Positions 25,760 through 33,541 of a stretch of 34,839 bases of DNA are shown here, piece after piece; positions within the stretch are counted from its first letter, which is position 1; each line of letters starts with the position of its first letter. This stretch comes from an uncultured Eubacteriales bacterium (GTDB lineage Bacteria; Bacillota; Clostridia; Oscillospirales; CAG-382). Both the position numbers and the translations under genes were made by a program. Where the stretch lies: contig CAKSCV010000027.1 in the NCBI GenBank assembly GCA_934444645.1, positions 1 through 34,839 on the forward strand. Direction: 5' to 3'. The notes under the pieces are model-generated. The model saw only the letters and a list, made by a program, of their open reading frames with translations, made no database searches and had not been told where the DNA came from.

Positions 25760-26833
25760 ATGAACGAAAATGTTATGACAAACTTAGTCTGGATAAAATA
25801 TGCCAAGTACGAAATGTATGTCGATTTAGACAGAGAATCTCCCGAAGCCATACTTGCTTTTCTCGAAGAACGCGCCCGAACGCTCGATGACCGGGGTGCG
25901 GCGCCGACACTGTTTCTGTCGGATTTCTGCTTTGATCCGCATATTGCGGTAACCACCAACAACATTGTGCGAAACAACGCCGTGGTATATCACAACCACG
26001 ATTTTGTCGAATTAAACTATGTTTTGCGCGGAACGGTTACGGAATATGTGAACCACGTACCGGTCGTTTTGAAAGAAAATGAGCTGTTATTCATGACGCC
26101 GGGCGTTTATCATTCCTGCTATCCGTGTGCCGGAGCAAAGGGCTTTAATATCATTTTACGAAAAGAATGGCTTGACCGCTTTCAGACGGAGCTTCGTGAA
26201 CACCGCGCGGAGCATTTTCTAAACCGCATGGATAAGAAAAACGGCTGGTTCATCTTTAATACGTTGTCCGGCAATGTTCCGGAATATATTGCCGCGCTTT
26301 TGAAATGCAACCCTTCTGTCGTAATGGAGGCACTGGAAAAAGAAGCCTTGGCAAAGCTGATATTACTCGGTCTAAACGCGTGCCGCCCCCAAGAGAATGC
26401 GGCAAGCACCGGTCAAGAACGCCGCAAGACAGTCAATGCCGAAGAGATTCTAAACTATATTGCACAGAATTTTGCCACAGCCACACTTTCCGATACAGCC
26501 GCGCATTTTGGATATACGCCCGAACATCTGCACCGTATTATCAAAAAGCAGACCGGTAACGGCTTTTCGGTTTTCCAACTCTCGGCGCGTATGTCCAAAG
26601 CAGTCTATCTTTTGTCCGAAACAAGCATTCCCATCCACCGGATATCCTGTATGCTTGGTCTTTCCGGCTCGGAATATTTCTGTCGGTTGTTCAAAAAATA
26701 TACCGGCTTTTCACCTCGTGCATACCGAAAGAAGTCGCAAAGCACCGATTATCCGCCAAAGAATACACCGGTAATCCAAACCGAAAACAATGTGCAGAAT
26801 ATAAGCGTCAAAAAAGCGGCCGGCAATGCATGA
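25760..26833 (+). CDS. AraC-family transcriptional regulator (cupin plus double HTH)
   Basis: 357 aa. An N-terminal cupin-like sensor domain (VVYHNHDFVELNYVLRGTVTEYVNHVPVVLKENELLFMTPGVYHSCYP, about 75-120) and the C-terminal AraC HTH pair (YIAQNFATATLSDTAAHFGYTPEHLHRIIKKQTG ... ISCMLGLSGSEYFCRLFKKYTGFSPRAYRK, about 230-325). The family's GFSP-YR end is intact, and a tail of about 30 residues follows (STDYPPKNTPVIQTENNVQNIS). The last 85 bases overlap spmB in antisense. AAAGG precedes the ATG at 25760; an ATG at 25739 is less well placed. It probably controls the divergent deacetylase and senses a sugar. Confidence 0.9.
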   Translation: MNENVMTNLVWIKYAKYEMYVDLDRESPEAILAFLEERARTLDDRGAAPTLFLSDFCFDPHIAVTTNNIVRNNAVVYHNHDFVELNYVLRGTVTEYVNHVPVVLKENELLFMTPGVYHSCYPCAGAKGFNIILRKEWLDRFQTELREHRAEHFLNRMDKKNGWFIFNTLSGNVPEYIAALLKCNPSVVMEALEKEALAKLILLGLNACRPQENAASTGQERRKTVNAEEILNYIAQNFATATLSDTAAHFGYTPEHLHRIIKKQTGNGFSVFQLSARMSKAVYLLSETSIPIHRISCMLGLSGSEYFCRLFKKYTGFSPRAYRKKSQSTDYPPKNTPVIQTENNVQNISVKKAAGNA

Positions 26834-27273
26834 CGTGTCCGGCGAATGCCAACCGCGCCGAAATACATACTGAGCGTATAGATGATTGTATCAGAGGAAC
26901 CCATAAGCACCGATGCCGCACGCCCTGCAAAGCTGTCCGGACCTTGCTCGGCAAACAGCTCGTTTATCATGGCAGTTGCCGCACTGCCGGAAATCGGACG
27001 CATGAATATCACCGGCAGCATCGATGCAGGGACGCCCAAAGGGCGAAGCAAGTACGAGCCAAAGCCGCATAAGAGTTTTAACGCGCCGCTTGCAGCAAAC
27101 ATCCGTGTGGCGCATATTAGCATAATAAGGCTTGGCAGGATCCGTATGCTTGTCGCGAAACCTTCTCTTGCACCTTGCATGAATTCATCGCCTAAGTTTT
27201 CATGAGAAAAGAGCATGGCTGCTCCGGCAAGCGCAAGAATCATCGGAATGACATAAACACCGAGTACAGTCAT
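26749..27273 (-). CDS. spmB: Spore maturation protein B
   Basis: A 174-aa membrane protein of the Gate/nucleoside-recognition family. VLGVYVIPMILALAGAAMLF, ATSIRILPSLIMLICATRMF and RPISGSAATAMINELFAEQGPDSFAGRAASVLMGSSDTIIYTLSMYFGAVGI are the family's conserved segments. In Bacillus subtilis, SpmA and SpmB are needed for spore-core dehydration and spore maturation. The start at 27273 (MTVLGVYV) has AGGAG at good spacing and the frame upstream lacks family likeness. Stop lies 85 bp inside the AraC gene on the other strand; the C-terminus TGVFFGG is normal. Confidence 0.92.
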   Translation of the reverse strand: MTVLGVYVIPMILALAGAAMLFSHENLGDEFMQGAREGFATSIRILPSLIMLICATRMFAASGALKLLCGFGSYLLRPLGVPASMLPVIFMRPISGSAATAMINELFAEQGPDSFAGRAASVLMGSSDTIIYTLSMYFGAVGIRRTRHALPAAFLTLIFCTLFSVWITGVFFGG

Positions 27274-27295
27274 GACTTTCTCCTTTTTTTTAAGT

Positions 27296-27877
27296 TTAAT
27301 GAAATACCTTGGCAAGCAATTTGCAAACCACAACGGAAAACACGACGGTTGCCGTCATGCAGATCCACACCGGCACCAAAATTTCAAAGGGAGAAGCCGA
27401 ACCGTGTGCCGTGCGCAAAGCACCTAAACTCGTCGGGATCAACTGGAAAGGCACGGTGGCAGCAACAGCAAATGTGACCATATCGTCGTTTGCGGTGTCA
27501 GGCGAGGGAAGACCAAGCTTTTTTAAGGATTCCATCGCACGAATACCGATCGGCAAGGCGGCATTTCCAAGACCGAGAAAATTTGCACTGTAATCCGCGG
27601 CAATATCGTTTATCGCTGCGCTTTGCCGTGCTTTTTTTGTATAAATGAGCGAAAGAACCGGTTTTAATAACCCGGTAAGCACACGTGTAAATCCGGCGTG
27701 ATCCAAGGTTTGGAGCAGACCGCTCCACAGACACATGATTCCCAAAAGGGACAGCGAAAGGTTAACCGCTTCGCTGCTGCCGTCGAGTGCTGCACGGCAC
27801 ACGTCCGCCATATGCCCGTTGACACTTGCGCAAGCAAACGAGGTTAACACCAAAACAGCAAAAATTTTTCCGAGCAT
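27296..27877 (-). CDS. spmA: Spore maturation protein A
   Basis: A 193-aa membrane protein of the same family: MLGKIFAVLVLTSFACASVNG, SLSLLGIMCLWSGLLQTLDHAGF, DIAADYSANFLGLGNAALPIGIRAMESL and VAATVPFQLIPTSLGALRTAHGS are typical SpmA segments. The start at 27877 has GGGAG at 7 bases. It is 22 bp upstream of spmB. In B. subtilis the gene order is dacB-spmA-spmB; no dacB lies upstream here, where the divergent amidase gene starts instead. Confidence 0.93.
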   Translation of the reverse strand: MLGKIFAVLVLTSFACASVNGHMADVCRAALDGSSEAVNLSLSLLGIMCLWSGLLQTLDHAGFTRVLTGLLKPVLSLIYTKKARQSAAINDIAADYSANFLGLGNAALPIGIRAMESLKKLGLPSPDTANDDMVTFAVAATVPFQLIPTSLGALRTAHGSASPFEILVPVWICMTATVVFSVVVCKLLAKVFH

Positions 27878-27909
27878 CGTAAAACTCCCGACTTGTTTGA
27901 TCTGCTCTA

Positions 27910-27938
27910 TATTTATGGATTTACAGGCTTCAATATGA
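27910..27938 (-). promoter_or_regulatory. Candidate sporulation (sigma-E-like) promoter of spmA-spmB
   Basis: On the minus strand TCATATT (27932-27938) and CATAAATA (27910-27917) are 14 bp apart. This resembles a sigma-E type -35/-10 pair (ATATT and CATA--AT). It lies about 30 bases upstream of the spmA start. No sigma-A pair was seen in this gap. Motif match is approximate. Confidence 0.4.
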
Positions 27939-28014
27939 CCTTTCACCAAAGAAAAGGCTGCTGCATAGACTGAAACTGTAAACCGAAACATGTAAAGCCA
28001 CGGGAGGAAATGCT

Positions 28015-28785
28015 ATGCCATCCATCTTTTTAAGTCCGTCTGCGCAAGAATACAATTCCTATTATGACAATTCCGGCAGTGAAGAATATTATATGAATCT
28101 CATCGCCGATGCCATGGAGCCGTATCTTGACGCGTCCGGCATCACTTTTACACGCAACAATCCGAACAACACGCTTTCGCAGATTATCCGCGAATCCAAT
28201 ACCGGCAACTACGACCTGCACCTTGCGCTGCACTCCAATGCCGCACCGGAATACTTGGCAGGGCGCCTTACCGGGGCGGATTTCTATTATTACACACGCA
28301 GCTCCGCCGGCAGAAACGCCGCCACCATCCTTGCCGACAACTACCGAAAGCTTTATCCCGATCCGTCGAAAGTCGCAATTATGCCGACCTCCGCTCTTGC
28401 AGAGGTTACACGCACAAAGGCACCGGCAGTTCTTGCAGAGCTTGCCTATCACGATAACCCGACCGATGCGGAATGGCTAAAAAACAACATTCGGCCCATT
28501 GCCCGAAATCTGGTGCAGGGATTGACACAGTATTTCGATATTCCGTTTGTTGATTTGCCGACGACCGGAACGCCGTCCGACTGCACAAACGCCACCGTTA
28601 TTACCGAACGCGACCGTCTCAACATACGCCGCTATCCGACGCTTGAGAGCGAAGTGCTTACCCAAGCGCCAAAAGGTGCGCGCATGACTGCCTATTGCCT
28701 GTCCGGTGAATGGTATGTCGTTGATTACGACGGCGTTCTCGGCTTTGCCTATTCCGAATATGTAGCAACTGACAGCAACTTTTAG
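28015..28785 (+). CDS. N-acetylmuramoyl-L-alanine amidase-like protein (amidase_3 fold) with SH3 domain
   Basis: A 256-aa protein without a signal peptide. The first 180 residues follow the amidase_3 plan: a first strand (IFLSPSAQEYN, residues 4-14), EE at 23-24, LHSNA with zinc-ligand His73, and LAELAYHDN with Glu142 at the position of the catalytic Glu. The usual first-strand His (the HGG of DPGHGG) is absent, replaced by SPSAQE. The C-terminus is a bacterial SH3 domain (TERDRLNIRRYPTLESEVLTQAPKGARM, about 205-256). Clostridia carry many such proteins. It probably cleaves or binds peptidoglycan, perhaps during sporulation given the divergent spmA; this is inference. GGGAGG precedes the ATG. 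Confidence 0.8.
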   Translation: MPSIFLSPSAQEYNSYYDNSGSEEYYMNLIADAMEPYLDASGITFTRNNPNNTLSQIIRESNTGNYDLHLALHSNAAPEYLAGRLTGADFYYYTRSSAGRNAATILADNYRKLYPDPSKVAIMPTSALAEVTRTKAPAVLAELAYHDNPTDAEWLKNNIRPIARNLVQGLTQYFDIPFVDLPTTGTPSDCTNATVITERDRLNIRRYPTLESEVLTQAPKGARMTAYCLSGEWYVVDYDGVLGFAYSEYVATDSNF

Positions 28786-28798
28786 CTGCTGTACACGC

Positions 28799-28827
28799 AA
28801 AGTGCCGCCCAAAAAGGGAGGCACTTT
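28799..28827 (+). terminator. Stem-loop after the amidase gene
   Basis: A 12-bp stem with one mismatch (AAAGTGCCGCCC 28799-28810 and GGGAGGCACTTT 28816-28827) and a loop of five A residues. No long T run follows, so termination is plausible rather than certain. The rest of the gap to 28930 holds only the ATPase ribosome site. Confidence 0.5.
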
Positions 28828-28929
28828 CGCATGCTGCGAATTTATATTTACAGCACTTGCATTTATACATATTCCGCTCCTTCTTGTTCATAGAATAAAC
28901 AGGAAATTACGACTTGAGGAGGAATTGGA

Positions 28930-31557
28930 TTGCTATTTTTTGCGGCAAAAGGAGCGGCAGTGTTAAAATACTTGGAAACCGATAAAAAACAGGGGCTAAC
29001 CGAACAGGCGGCTGTCGGAAGAATCGGGCAATACGGAGAAAACCGCTTGCGTGAAGCAAAAAAAACAACATTTTTCACGAAATTCATTCGTCAGTTTGCC
29101 GACGTTATGGTTTTGATTCTCTTGGCCGCCGCCGGAATATCGTTTGTTTTAGCGTTTCTCGGCGGTGATAAAGCCGATTATTTTGAACCGATTCTGATTT
29201 TAGGTATTGTCGTGTGTAATGCCGTCATCGGGGTTATACAGGAAAATAAAGCAGAAAAAGCGTTGGAGGCGTTGAATAATTTAGCCGCTCCGCTGGCAAA
29301 AGTTATTCGGGACGGGCAAGAAAAGCGTATTGACGCAGCAAGCCTTGTTCCGGGCGACATCCTTTGCTTGGAAAGCGGCGATATTCTTCCGGCTGACGCA
29401 CGCTTGCTTGAATGCTCCGGATTAAAATGTGATGAATCTGCCTTGTCGGGCGAATCAGCCGATGCAGAAAAAAATGCCGATGCGGTTCTGCCGGAAAATG
29501 CGCAAATTGCCGAACGCTGTAATATGGTCTTTTCCGGCTGCAGCGTTCGCACCGGAACCGGAAAAGCAGTTGTCACGGCAACCGGCATGGATACGGAGGT
29601 CGGAAAAATCGCGCATCTTCTTGACTCCGCAAAAGCCGAACAGACTCCATTGCAGGCAAGGCTTGCCCGTTTGGGAAGCACGCTCGGAATTGTTGCCGTC
29701 GTTGCCTGCGGTATCATTTTCGGCGTCGGTTTGGCAAGCGGCATACCGGCACTTGAGATCTTTATGACATCGGTTTCGTTAGCTGTTTCGGCTATACCGG
29801 AGGGCTTGCCGGCCATTGTCACCATCGTTCTTGCGATGGGCGTTGAACGCATGGCAAAACGGAATGCCCTCATTCGTCATCTGCCGGCAGTTGAAACGCT
29901 TGGCAGCGCGTCGGTCATCTGCACCGATAAAACCGGCACTTTAACGCAAAACCGCATGACTCTTACCGCGCTGTATACCGATTCTGAAAAGAAAATCGTT
30001 TGGATTTCCGAGCAAAAGCCAAAATGCTCCGAAATCGGTGCAAAATTGCTGTTTTACGCTGCTTTATGCTGCAACGGAACAGTTGTTCGTGATGCTTCCG
30101 GCAAAAAATACAGCGGCGATCCGACGGAAACAGCCATTTTAGCGGCGGCGGAAAGCAGCGGAGCATTGCCGCAAAATACGTCGGAAATTTGTCCGCGCCT
30201 TGCTGAATTGCCGTTTGATTCCGACCGAAAACGCATGACGGTATTGTGTCGGATAGAAGGGAAGCTCTTTGCCGTTGTGAAAGGCTCCTTTGACGGGATG
30301 AGGCAGTTATTTCGTTCAGGCGATATGGCCGCTGCGGAAAAAGCTGCAAAAGAAATGGGAGAAAACGCCCTTCGTGTTCTGGCGGTCGGCTATAAAGAAA
30401 TGCCGTATTTGCCGAAAAAGCCGCTCGATCACATGGCAGAAATTGAGAATAACCTAATTTTTGCCGGTCTTGTCGGTATGATCGATCCACCGCGCAAGGA
30501 GGCTGCCGAAGCCGTTGCACTCTGTAAAAAAGCCGGTATCCGTCCGATCCTCATTACCGGCGATCAGCTGGCAACCGCCAAAGCGATTGCCAAAGAGACC
30601 GGCATACTTGAAGATGACAAAAAGGCGCTTACCGGCGCCGAGCTTGCCATGCTCGATGATGCGGCACTTGCGGCAAGCGTCGAAGACGTGAATGTCTATG
30701 CCCGGGTTTCGCCGGGGGATAAGCTGCGGATCGTAAAAGCCCTGCAAGCACGCGGAAAAGTGGTTGCTATGACCGGCGACGGCGTGAATGACGCACCGGC
30801 GCTGGGTGCAGCCGATATCGGCTGTGCCATGGGAAAAACGGGCACGGACGTGGCAAAAGGCGCCTCGGATATGATTTTTACCGATGATAATTTTGCAACG
30901 GTAGTCGAAGCCGTGCGTGAAGGGCGGGGGATTTACGCCAATATCCGAAAGGTCGTGGCGTTCCTTCTCGGAACGAATATCGGGGAGGTCATCACCGTGT
31001 TTGCCTCCATGATTTTATGGCACAAAATGCCGCTCATATCCATGCAGCTATTGTGGATTAATCTTGTTACCGACGGAATGCCGGCCATTGCACTTGGCAT
31101 GGAAAAAGTGGAAAACGAGGTCATGAGCGAACCGCCGAAGCCGCGTGAGGAAGGCATTTTTGCGCACGGATTGGGTCTTCGCGTGGTGCTTCAGGGGATC
31201 ATGTTCGGCTTTTTGACGCTGCTTGGCTTTTCTATTGCCGAAAACGCCGTTGGGCTTGAGGGCGGTCGGACGCTTGCGTTTATGATTCTATCGCTGTCGC
31301 AGATCGTGCAGGCGTATAATATGCGCTCGGAAAGATCGTTGTTCCGCATCGGTATTTTTACCAACAAAAAGTTAAACGGGGCTGCCGGTCTATCGGTTTT
31401 GCTTGTGGCTATGGTGTTGTTCACGCATTTGCGCACACTGTTCGGACTTGTGATGTTGCCGGTGAAATTGTACCTTATCGGCGTCGGCTTGATCCTTGTA
31501 CCGTTTGCGGTGATGGAGCTGTCAAAAGTGCTGCGGCGATGGTTTCGCCGTAAATAG
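28930..31557 (+). CDS. P-type Ca2+-transporting ATPase (SERCA-like)
   Basis: 875-aa cation pump, class PII. Motifs: DESALSGESA (actuator region), ISAI-PEGLPAIVTIV in TM4 with its Glu, CTDKTGTLTQNRMT (phosphorylated Asp), KGSFDGM (ATP-site KGA-like), TGDGVNDAPAL, GTNIGEVITVF in TM5 and WINLVTDGMPAIALGME in TM6. The TM4 Glu, the N--E of TM5 and the N---D of TM6 are the SERCA Ca2+ ligands, so calcium is the likely substrate. The TTG start is preferred: AGGAGG lies 7 bases upstream and an ATG is not available. Exports Ca2+ from the cytosol. It stands alone between hairpins. Confidence 0.95.
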   Translation: MLFFAAKGAAVLKYLETDKKQGLTEQAAVGRIGQYGENRLREAKKTTFFTKFIRQFADVMVLILLAAAGISFVLAFLGGDKADYFEPILILGIVVCNAVIGVIQENKAEKALEALNNLAAPLAKVIRDGQEKRIDAASLVPGDILCLESGDILPADARLLECSGLKCDESALSGESADAEKNADAVLPENAQIAERCNMVFSGCSVRTGTGKAVVTATGMDTEVGKIAHLLDSAKAEQTPLQARLARLGSTLGIVAVVACGIIFGVGLASGIPALEIFMTSVSLAVSAIPEGLPAIVTIVLAMGVERMAKRNALIRHLPAVETLGSASVICTDKTGTLTQNRMTLTALYTDSEKKIVWISEQKPKCSEIGAKLLFYAALCCNGTVVRDASGKKYSGDPTETAILAAAESSGALPQNTSEICPRLAELPFDSDRKRMTVLCRIEGKLFAVVKGSFDGMRQLFRSGDMAAAEKAAKEMGENALRVLAVGYKEMPYLPKKPLDHMAEIENNLIFAGLVGMIDPPRKEAAEAVALCKKAGIRPILITGDQLATAKAIAKETGILEDDKKALTGAELAMLDDAALAASVEDVNVYARVSPGDKLRIVKALQARGKVVAMTGDGVNDAPALGAADIGCAMGKTGTDVAKGASDMIFTDDNFATVVEAVREGRGIYANIRKVVAFLLGTNIGEVITVFASMILWHKMPLISMQLLWINLVTDGMPAIALGMEKVENEVMSEPPKPREEGIFAHGLGLRVVLQGIMFGFLTLLGFSIAENAVGLEGGRTLAFMILSLSQIVQAYNMRSERSLFRIGIFTNKKLNGAAGLSVLLVAMVLFTHLRTLFGLVMLPVKLYLIGVGLILVPFAVMELSKVLRRWFRRK

Positions 31558-31560
31558 CAT

Positions 31561-31600
31561 AAAAATCTCTTGAGATCGGATGTAATCTCAAGAGATTTTT
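31561..31600. terminator. Bidirectional terminator between the Ca2+ ATPase and the convergent gene
   Basis: A 16-bp perfect stem (31561-31576 with 31585-31600) with an 8-base loop CGGATGTA. AT-rich arms start with five A and end with five T, so both strands gain a T run. It sits 4 bp after the ATPase stop and directly before the stop of the minus-strand gene. Confidence 0.85.
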
Positions 31601-32242
31601 TCAATTCAGTTGTAAACTTGCAAGGCTTTTTGCTACATTATTCTGCAAAACAGCAAAAGCGGTTTCCGGATTTTGCTTTAGGTAATCAAGCAATATAATC
31701 GGCTCTGCGAGCGTTGTTTCACAGGTATATCCATTTTCTCTCGTGTCTTCCACATACTGTTCAAACAACGTCTGTGCTTCATCAAAACGCCGGGCATACA
31801 GGGCCGTGTAAGCTTTGAAGCGCAAAAGCTTTGAAGAATCACAAAACAGCATTTTTGTATTGATACGTCGTGGCAAATCATCCGTAGCAACAATTTTTCT
31901 TAAGAACGGAAGAATATCCGTTTCAAAGCACTTCAACGTGAAGTCTAAGTTCCGATCAAAGTCGGCTTGTTCCATATCCTTATACAGCAGATATTGTTTT
32001 GCCTTTCTTGCGTTTCGCCGGACTAACGTATCGCCATAATCCAATACAAAACAATCTGCATAGTCATACAAAGGCTGAACAAAATAAAGTGCTTCGTAGT
32101 TGGCAGGCTTATTGTCAAATCCGGCGGCACACAATACTCCGTTATTGCACGTGTACCAAAAGAGCTGTTTTCTATTCAGAAAGCCACGTTTTGCAAACCA
32201 ATCGTCTAACCGTATGGTATCGAGTTTGATTTTTGATAACAA
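31601..32242 (-). CDS. Unrecognised protein, 213 aa
   Basis: I do not recognise the family. A WYTCNNGVLCAAGFDN ... ALYFVQPLYDYADCFVLDYGDTL stretch suggests a compact beta sheet, followed by a helical C-terminal half (KAYTALYARRFDEAQTLFEQYVEDTRE ... LLDYLKQNPETAFAVLQNN) with a helix-turn-helix, TPR-like look. There is no signal peptide. The general plan recalls DUF4304-type proteins, but the match is weak. The TTG start is supported by AAGGTG at 7 bases. Genes of this look often occur as orphan immunity or defence-related genes; no toxin gene is adjacent. Confidence 0.6.
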   Translation of the reverse strand: MLSKIKLDTIRLDDWFAKRGFLNRKQLFWYTCNNGVLCAAGFDNKPANYEALYFVQPLYDYADCFVLDYGDTLVRRNARKAKQYLLYKDMEQADFDRNLDFTLKCFETDILPFLRKIVATDDLPRRINTKMLFCDSSKLLRFKAYTALYARRFDEAQTLFEQYVEDTRENGYTCETTLAEPIILLDYLKQNPETAFAVLQNNVAKSLASLQLN

Positions 32243-32272
32243 AATCTTACACCTTCATATAAACAATAAAAC

Positions 32273-32818
32273 CTATTTGCAATACCGATAATACATCTTT
32301 GCATAGTAATCTTCCCACGCAAGCATTGTAATCTTGTCGTACGCGATAAAATCAAGCTCAGGATTCCATTCGCCGTCACAGCCTAACGAAGCAAATTTCA
32401 CGCCGGTTTCTTCCGACGAAACAATGCGTCCGAGCAGATATTGCGGCAGCTCATTTTCATTTTCACAGTGGATGGAAATGTATCCCGGATATTGCAAAAA
32501 CTGTTGCAGTGCTTCAAAATACATGTTTGTTTCTTTAACAAAACACGCAGAAACGCGTGCGCGCAATCCTTCTTTAACGCAAATATTTTCATAGAAATCG
32601 GATTCTTTTGCTGTAACCTCTGTTATATCCGGAACCCGCAGCAAAACATAGCCCTCATCATGAAAATCGTATACGTTGGTCATGAGTAGAAACGAATCGG
32701 ACAGCCAAACCGGAAACCCGGTAAAGCTCTCATCCGGGTTAATGTCAGCTCTTTCAACCTGAATCATTTTGCAGTCGCGAATATAACTCTGTGTGAGGAT
32801 TTTCTGCTTTTCCGTCAT
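32273..32818 (-). CDS. Unrecognised protein, 181 aa
   Basis: No family recognised. The N-terminal part (IRDCKMIQVERADINPDESFTGFPVWLSDSFLLMTNVYDFHDEGYVLLRVPDIT) has alternating beta strands and SxF-L pattern; the C-terminal part ends IAYDKITMLAWEDYYAKMYYRYC. No signal peptide or TM. ATG at 32818 is chosen because GGGTG lies 6 bases upstream; the GTG at 32827 is inside that site. It starts 14 bp after the cytidylate-kinase-like gene and is followed 30 bp later by another orphan gene, so the three are probably one operon. Confidence 0.65.
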   Translation of the reverse strand: MTEKQKILTQSYIRDCKMIQVERADINPDESFTGFPVWLSDSFLLMTNVYDFHDEGYVLLRVPDITEVTAKESDFYENICVKEGLRARVSACFVKETNMYFEALQQFLQYPGYISIHCENENELPQYLLGRIVSSEETGVKFASLGCDGEWNPELDFIAYDKITMLAWEDYYAKMYYRYCK

Positions 32819-32832
32819 ATCAAACACCCAAA

Positions 32833-33447
32833 TTACAGCGCTTCGCGTTCATGTGCCTTGACAAAGGCTTCAAGAATATCCACACAGCCGTCAATGCCGA
32901 CAGCGTCGGTGTGAATCGAAAGATGGTAGTTTTCCGTTGCGCCCCAACGCTGGGTGGTATAATAGTTGTAATAGGTCGCACGTTTTTTGTCGCGGCGTTC
33001 GATGTCGGCACGGAGATCCTTGGCGTCGTTGTCATAATACTTCTGAACGCGTTTGATGCGGGATTCAATATCGGAATATAAGAAGAAGTTGATCAAATTG
33101 CTTTGTTCCTTGAGTACGTAGTCCGAGCAACGTCCGACAATGACGCACGGTCCTTTTGCAGCACATTCCTTGATGATATCCGATTGGATCAAGAAAACCT
33201 TATCCGATAGCGGCAAGCCGTAAACGCCGGCAGCCGTGCCGAACATGGATAACGAATACAAAAGGCTGTGCGTGGAAACCTGCTCCGCTTTTTCAAACAA
33301 ATTTTCCGCATAGCCGCTTTCTTTGGCAGCCATGGTGATAATTTCATTGTCATAGAAGGGGATACCGAGCTTTTCCGCAAGTTTTTTGGCAATAAATCTG
33401 CCGCCGCTGCCATATTGACGGCTGATAGTAATAACCGAGTTAATCAT
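32833..33447 (-). CDS. Cytidylate kinase-like family protein
   Basis: A 204-aa AAK-family P-loop protein beginning VITISRQYGSGGRFIAKKLAEKLGIPFYDNEIITMAAKESG. The R-YGSGG loop binds ATP phosphates. GPCVIVGRCSDYVLKE and ESRIKRVQKYYDNDAKDLRADIERRDKKRATYYNYYT resemble the LID and base-binding region. The protein belongs to a clostridial branch distinct from true CMP kinase; the substrate is unknown. It has a good GGAGG site and its own promoter (33513-33541), whose -35 lies in the 3' end of the upstream thioesterase gene. Confidence 0.88.
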   Translation of the reverse strand: MINSVITISRQYGSGGRFIAKKLAEKLGIPFYDNEIITMAAKESGYAENLFEKAEQVSTHSLLYSLSMFGTAAGVYGLPLSDKVFLIQSDIIKECAAKGPCVIVGRCSDYVLKEQSNLINFFLYSDIESRIKRVQKYYDNDAKDLRADIERRDKKRATYYNYYTTQRWGATENYHLSIHTDAVGIDGCVDILEAFVKAHEREAL

Positions 33448-33461
33448 GAAAATACCTCCAT

Positions 33462-33489
33462 TAAATCATTTTAGCTAAATCATTTTAGC
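33462..33489 (-). repeat. Tandem 14-bp repeat in the leader of the cytidylate kinase-like gene
   Basis: Two perfect direct copies of TAAATCATTTTAGC (33462-33475 and 33476-33489); a third partial copy (AAATCATTTT) lies at 33495-33504. On the mRNA strand each full copy carries ATGATTTAG/TAA, a two-codon ORF, ending next to the GGAGG site. Confidence 0.85.
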
Positions 33490-33512
33490 GATAGAAATCA
33501 TTTTCTATGTTT

Positions 33513-33541
33513 ATTATACAGTATTTTTTCTCAAAAATCAA
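33513..33541 (-). promoter_or_regulatory. Sigma-A promoter of the cytidylate kinase-like gene
   Basis: On the minus strand TTGATT (33536-33541), 17 bp and a perfect TATAAT (33513-33518). It separates this gene from the thioesterase gene in transcription, with the -35 in its coding end. The leader would be about 60 bases. Confidence 0.75.

Noticed and set aside
29963..30520. 185-codon minus-strand frame within the Ca2+ ATPase gene
   Set aside because: Shadow of a conserved P-type ATPase; Arg/Ser/Phe-rich with no family pattern.
31601..32818. A toxin-antitoxin pair
   Set aside because: Both proteins are too large and lack any known toxin or DNA-binding motif; gene order gives no toxin candidate.
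33462..33504. CRISPR-like repeats
   Set aside because: Units of 14 bp follow each other directly without spacers and no cas gene is present in the window.
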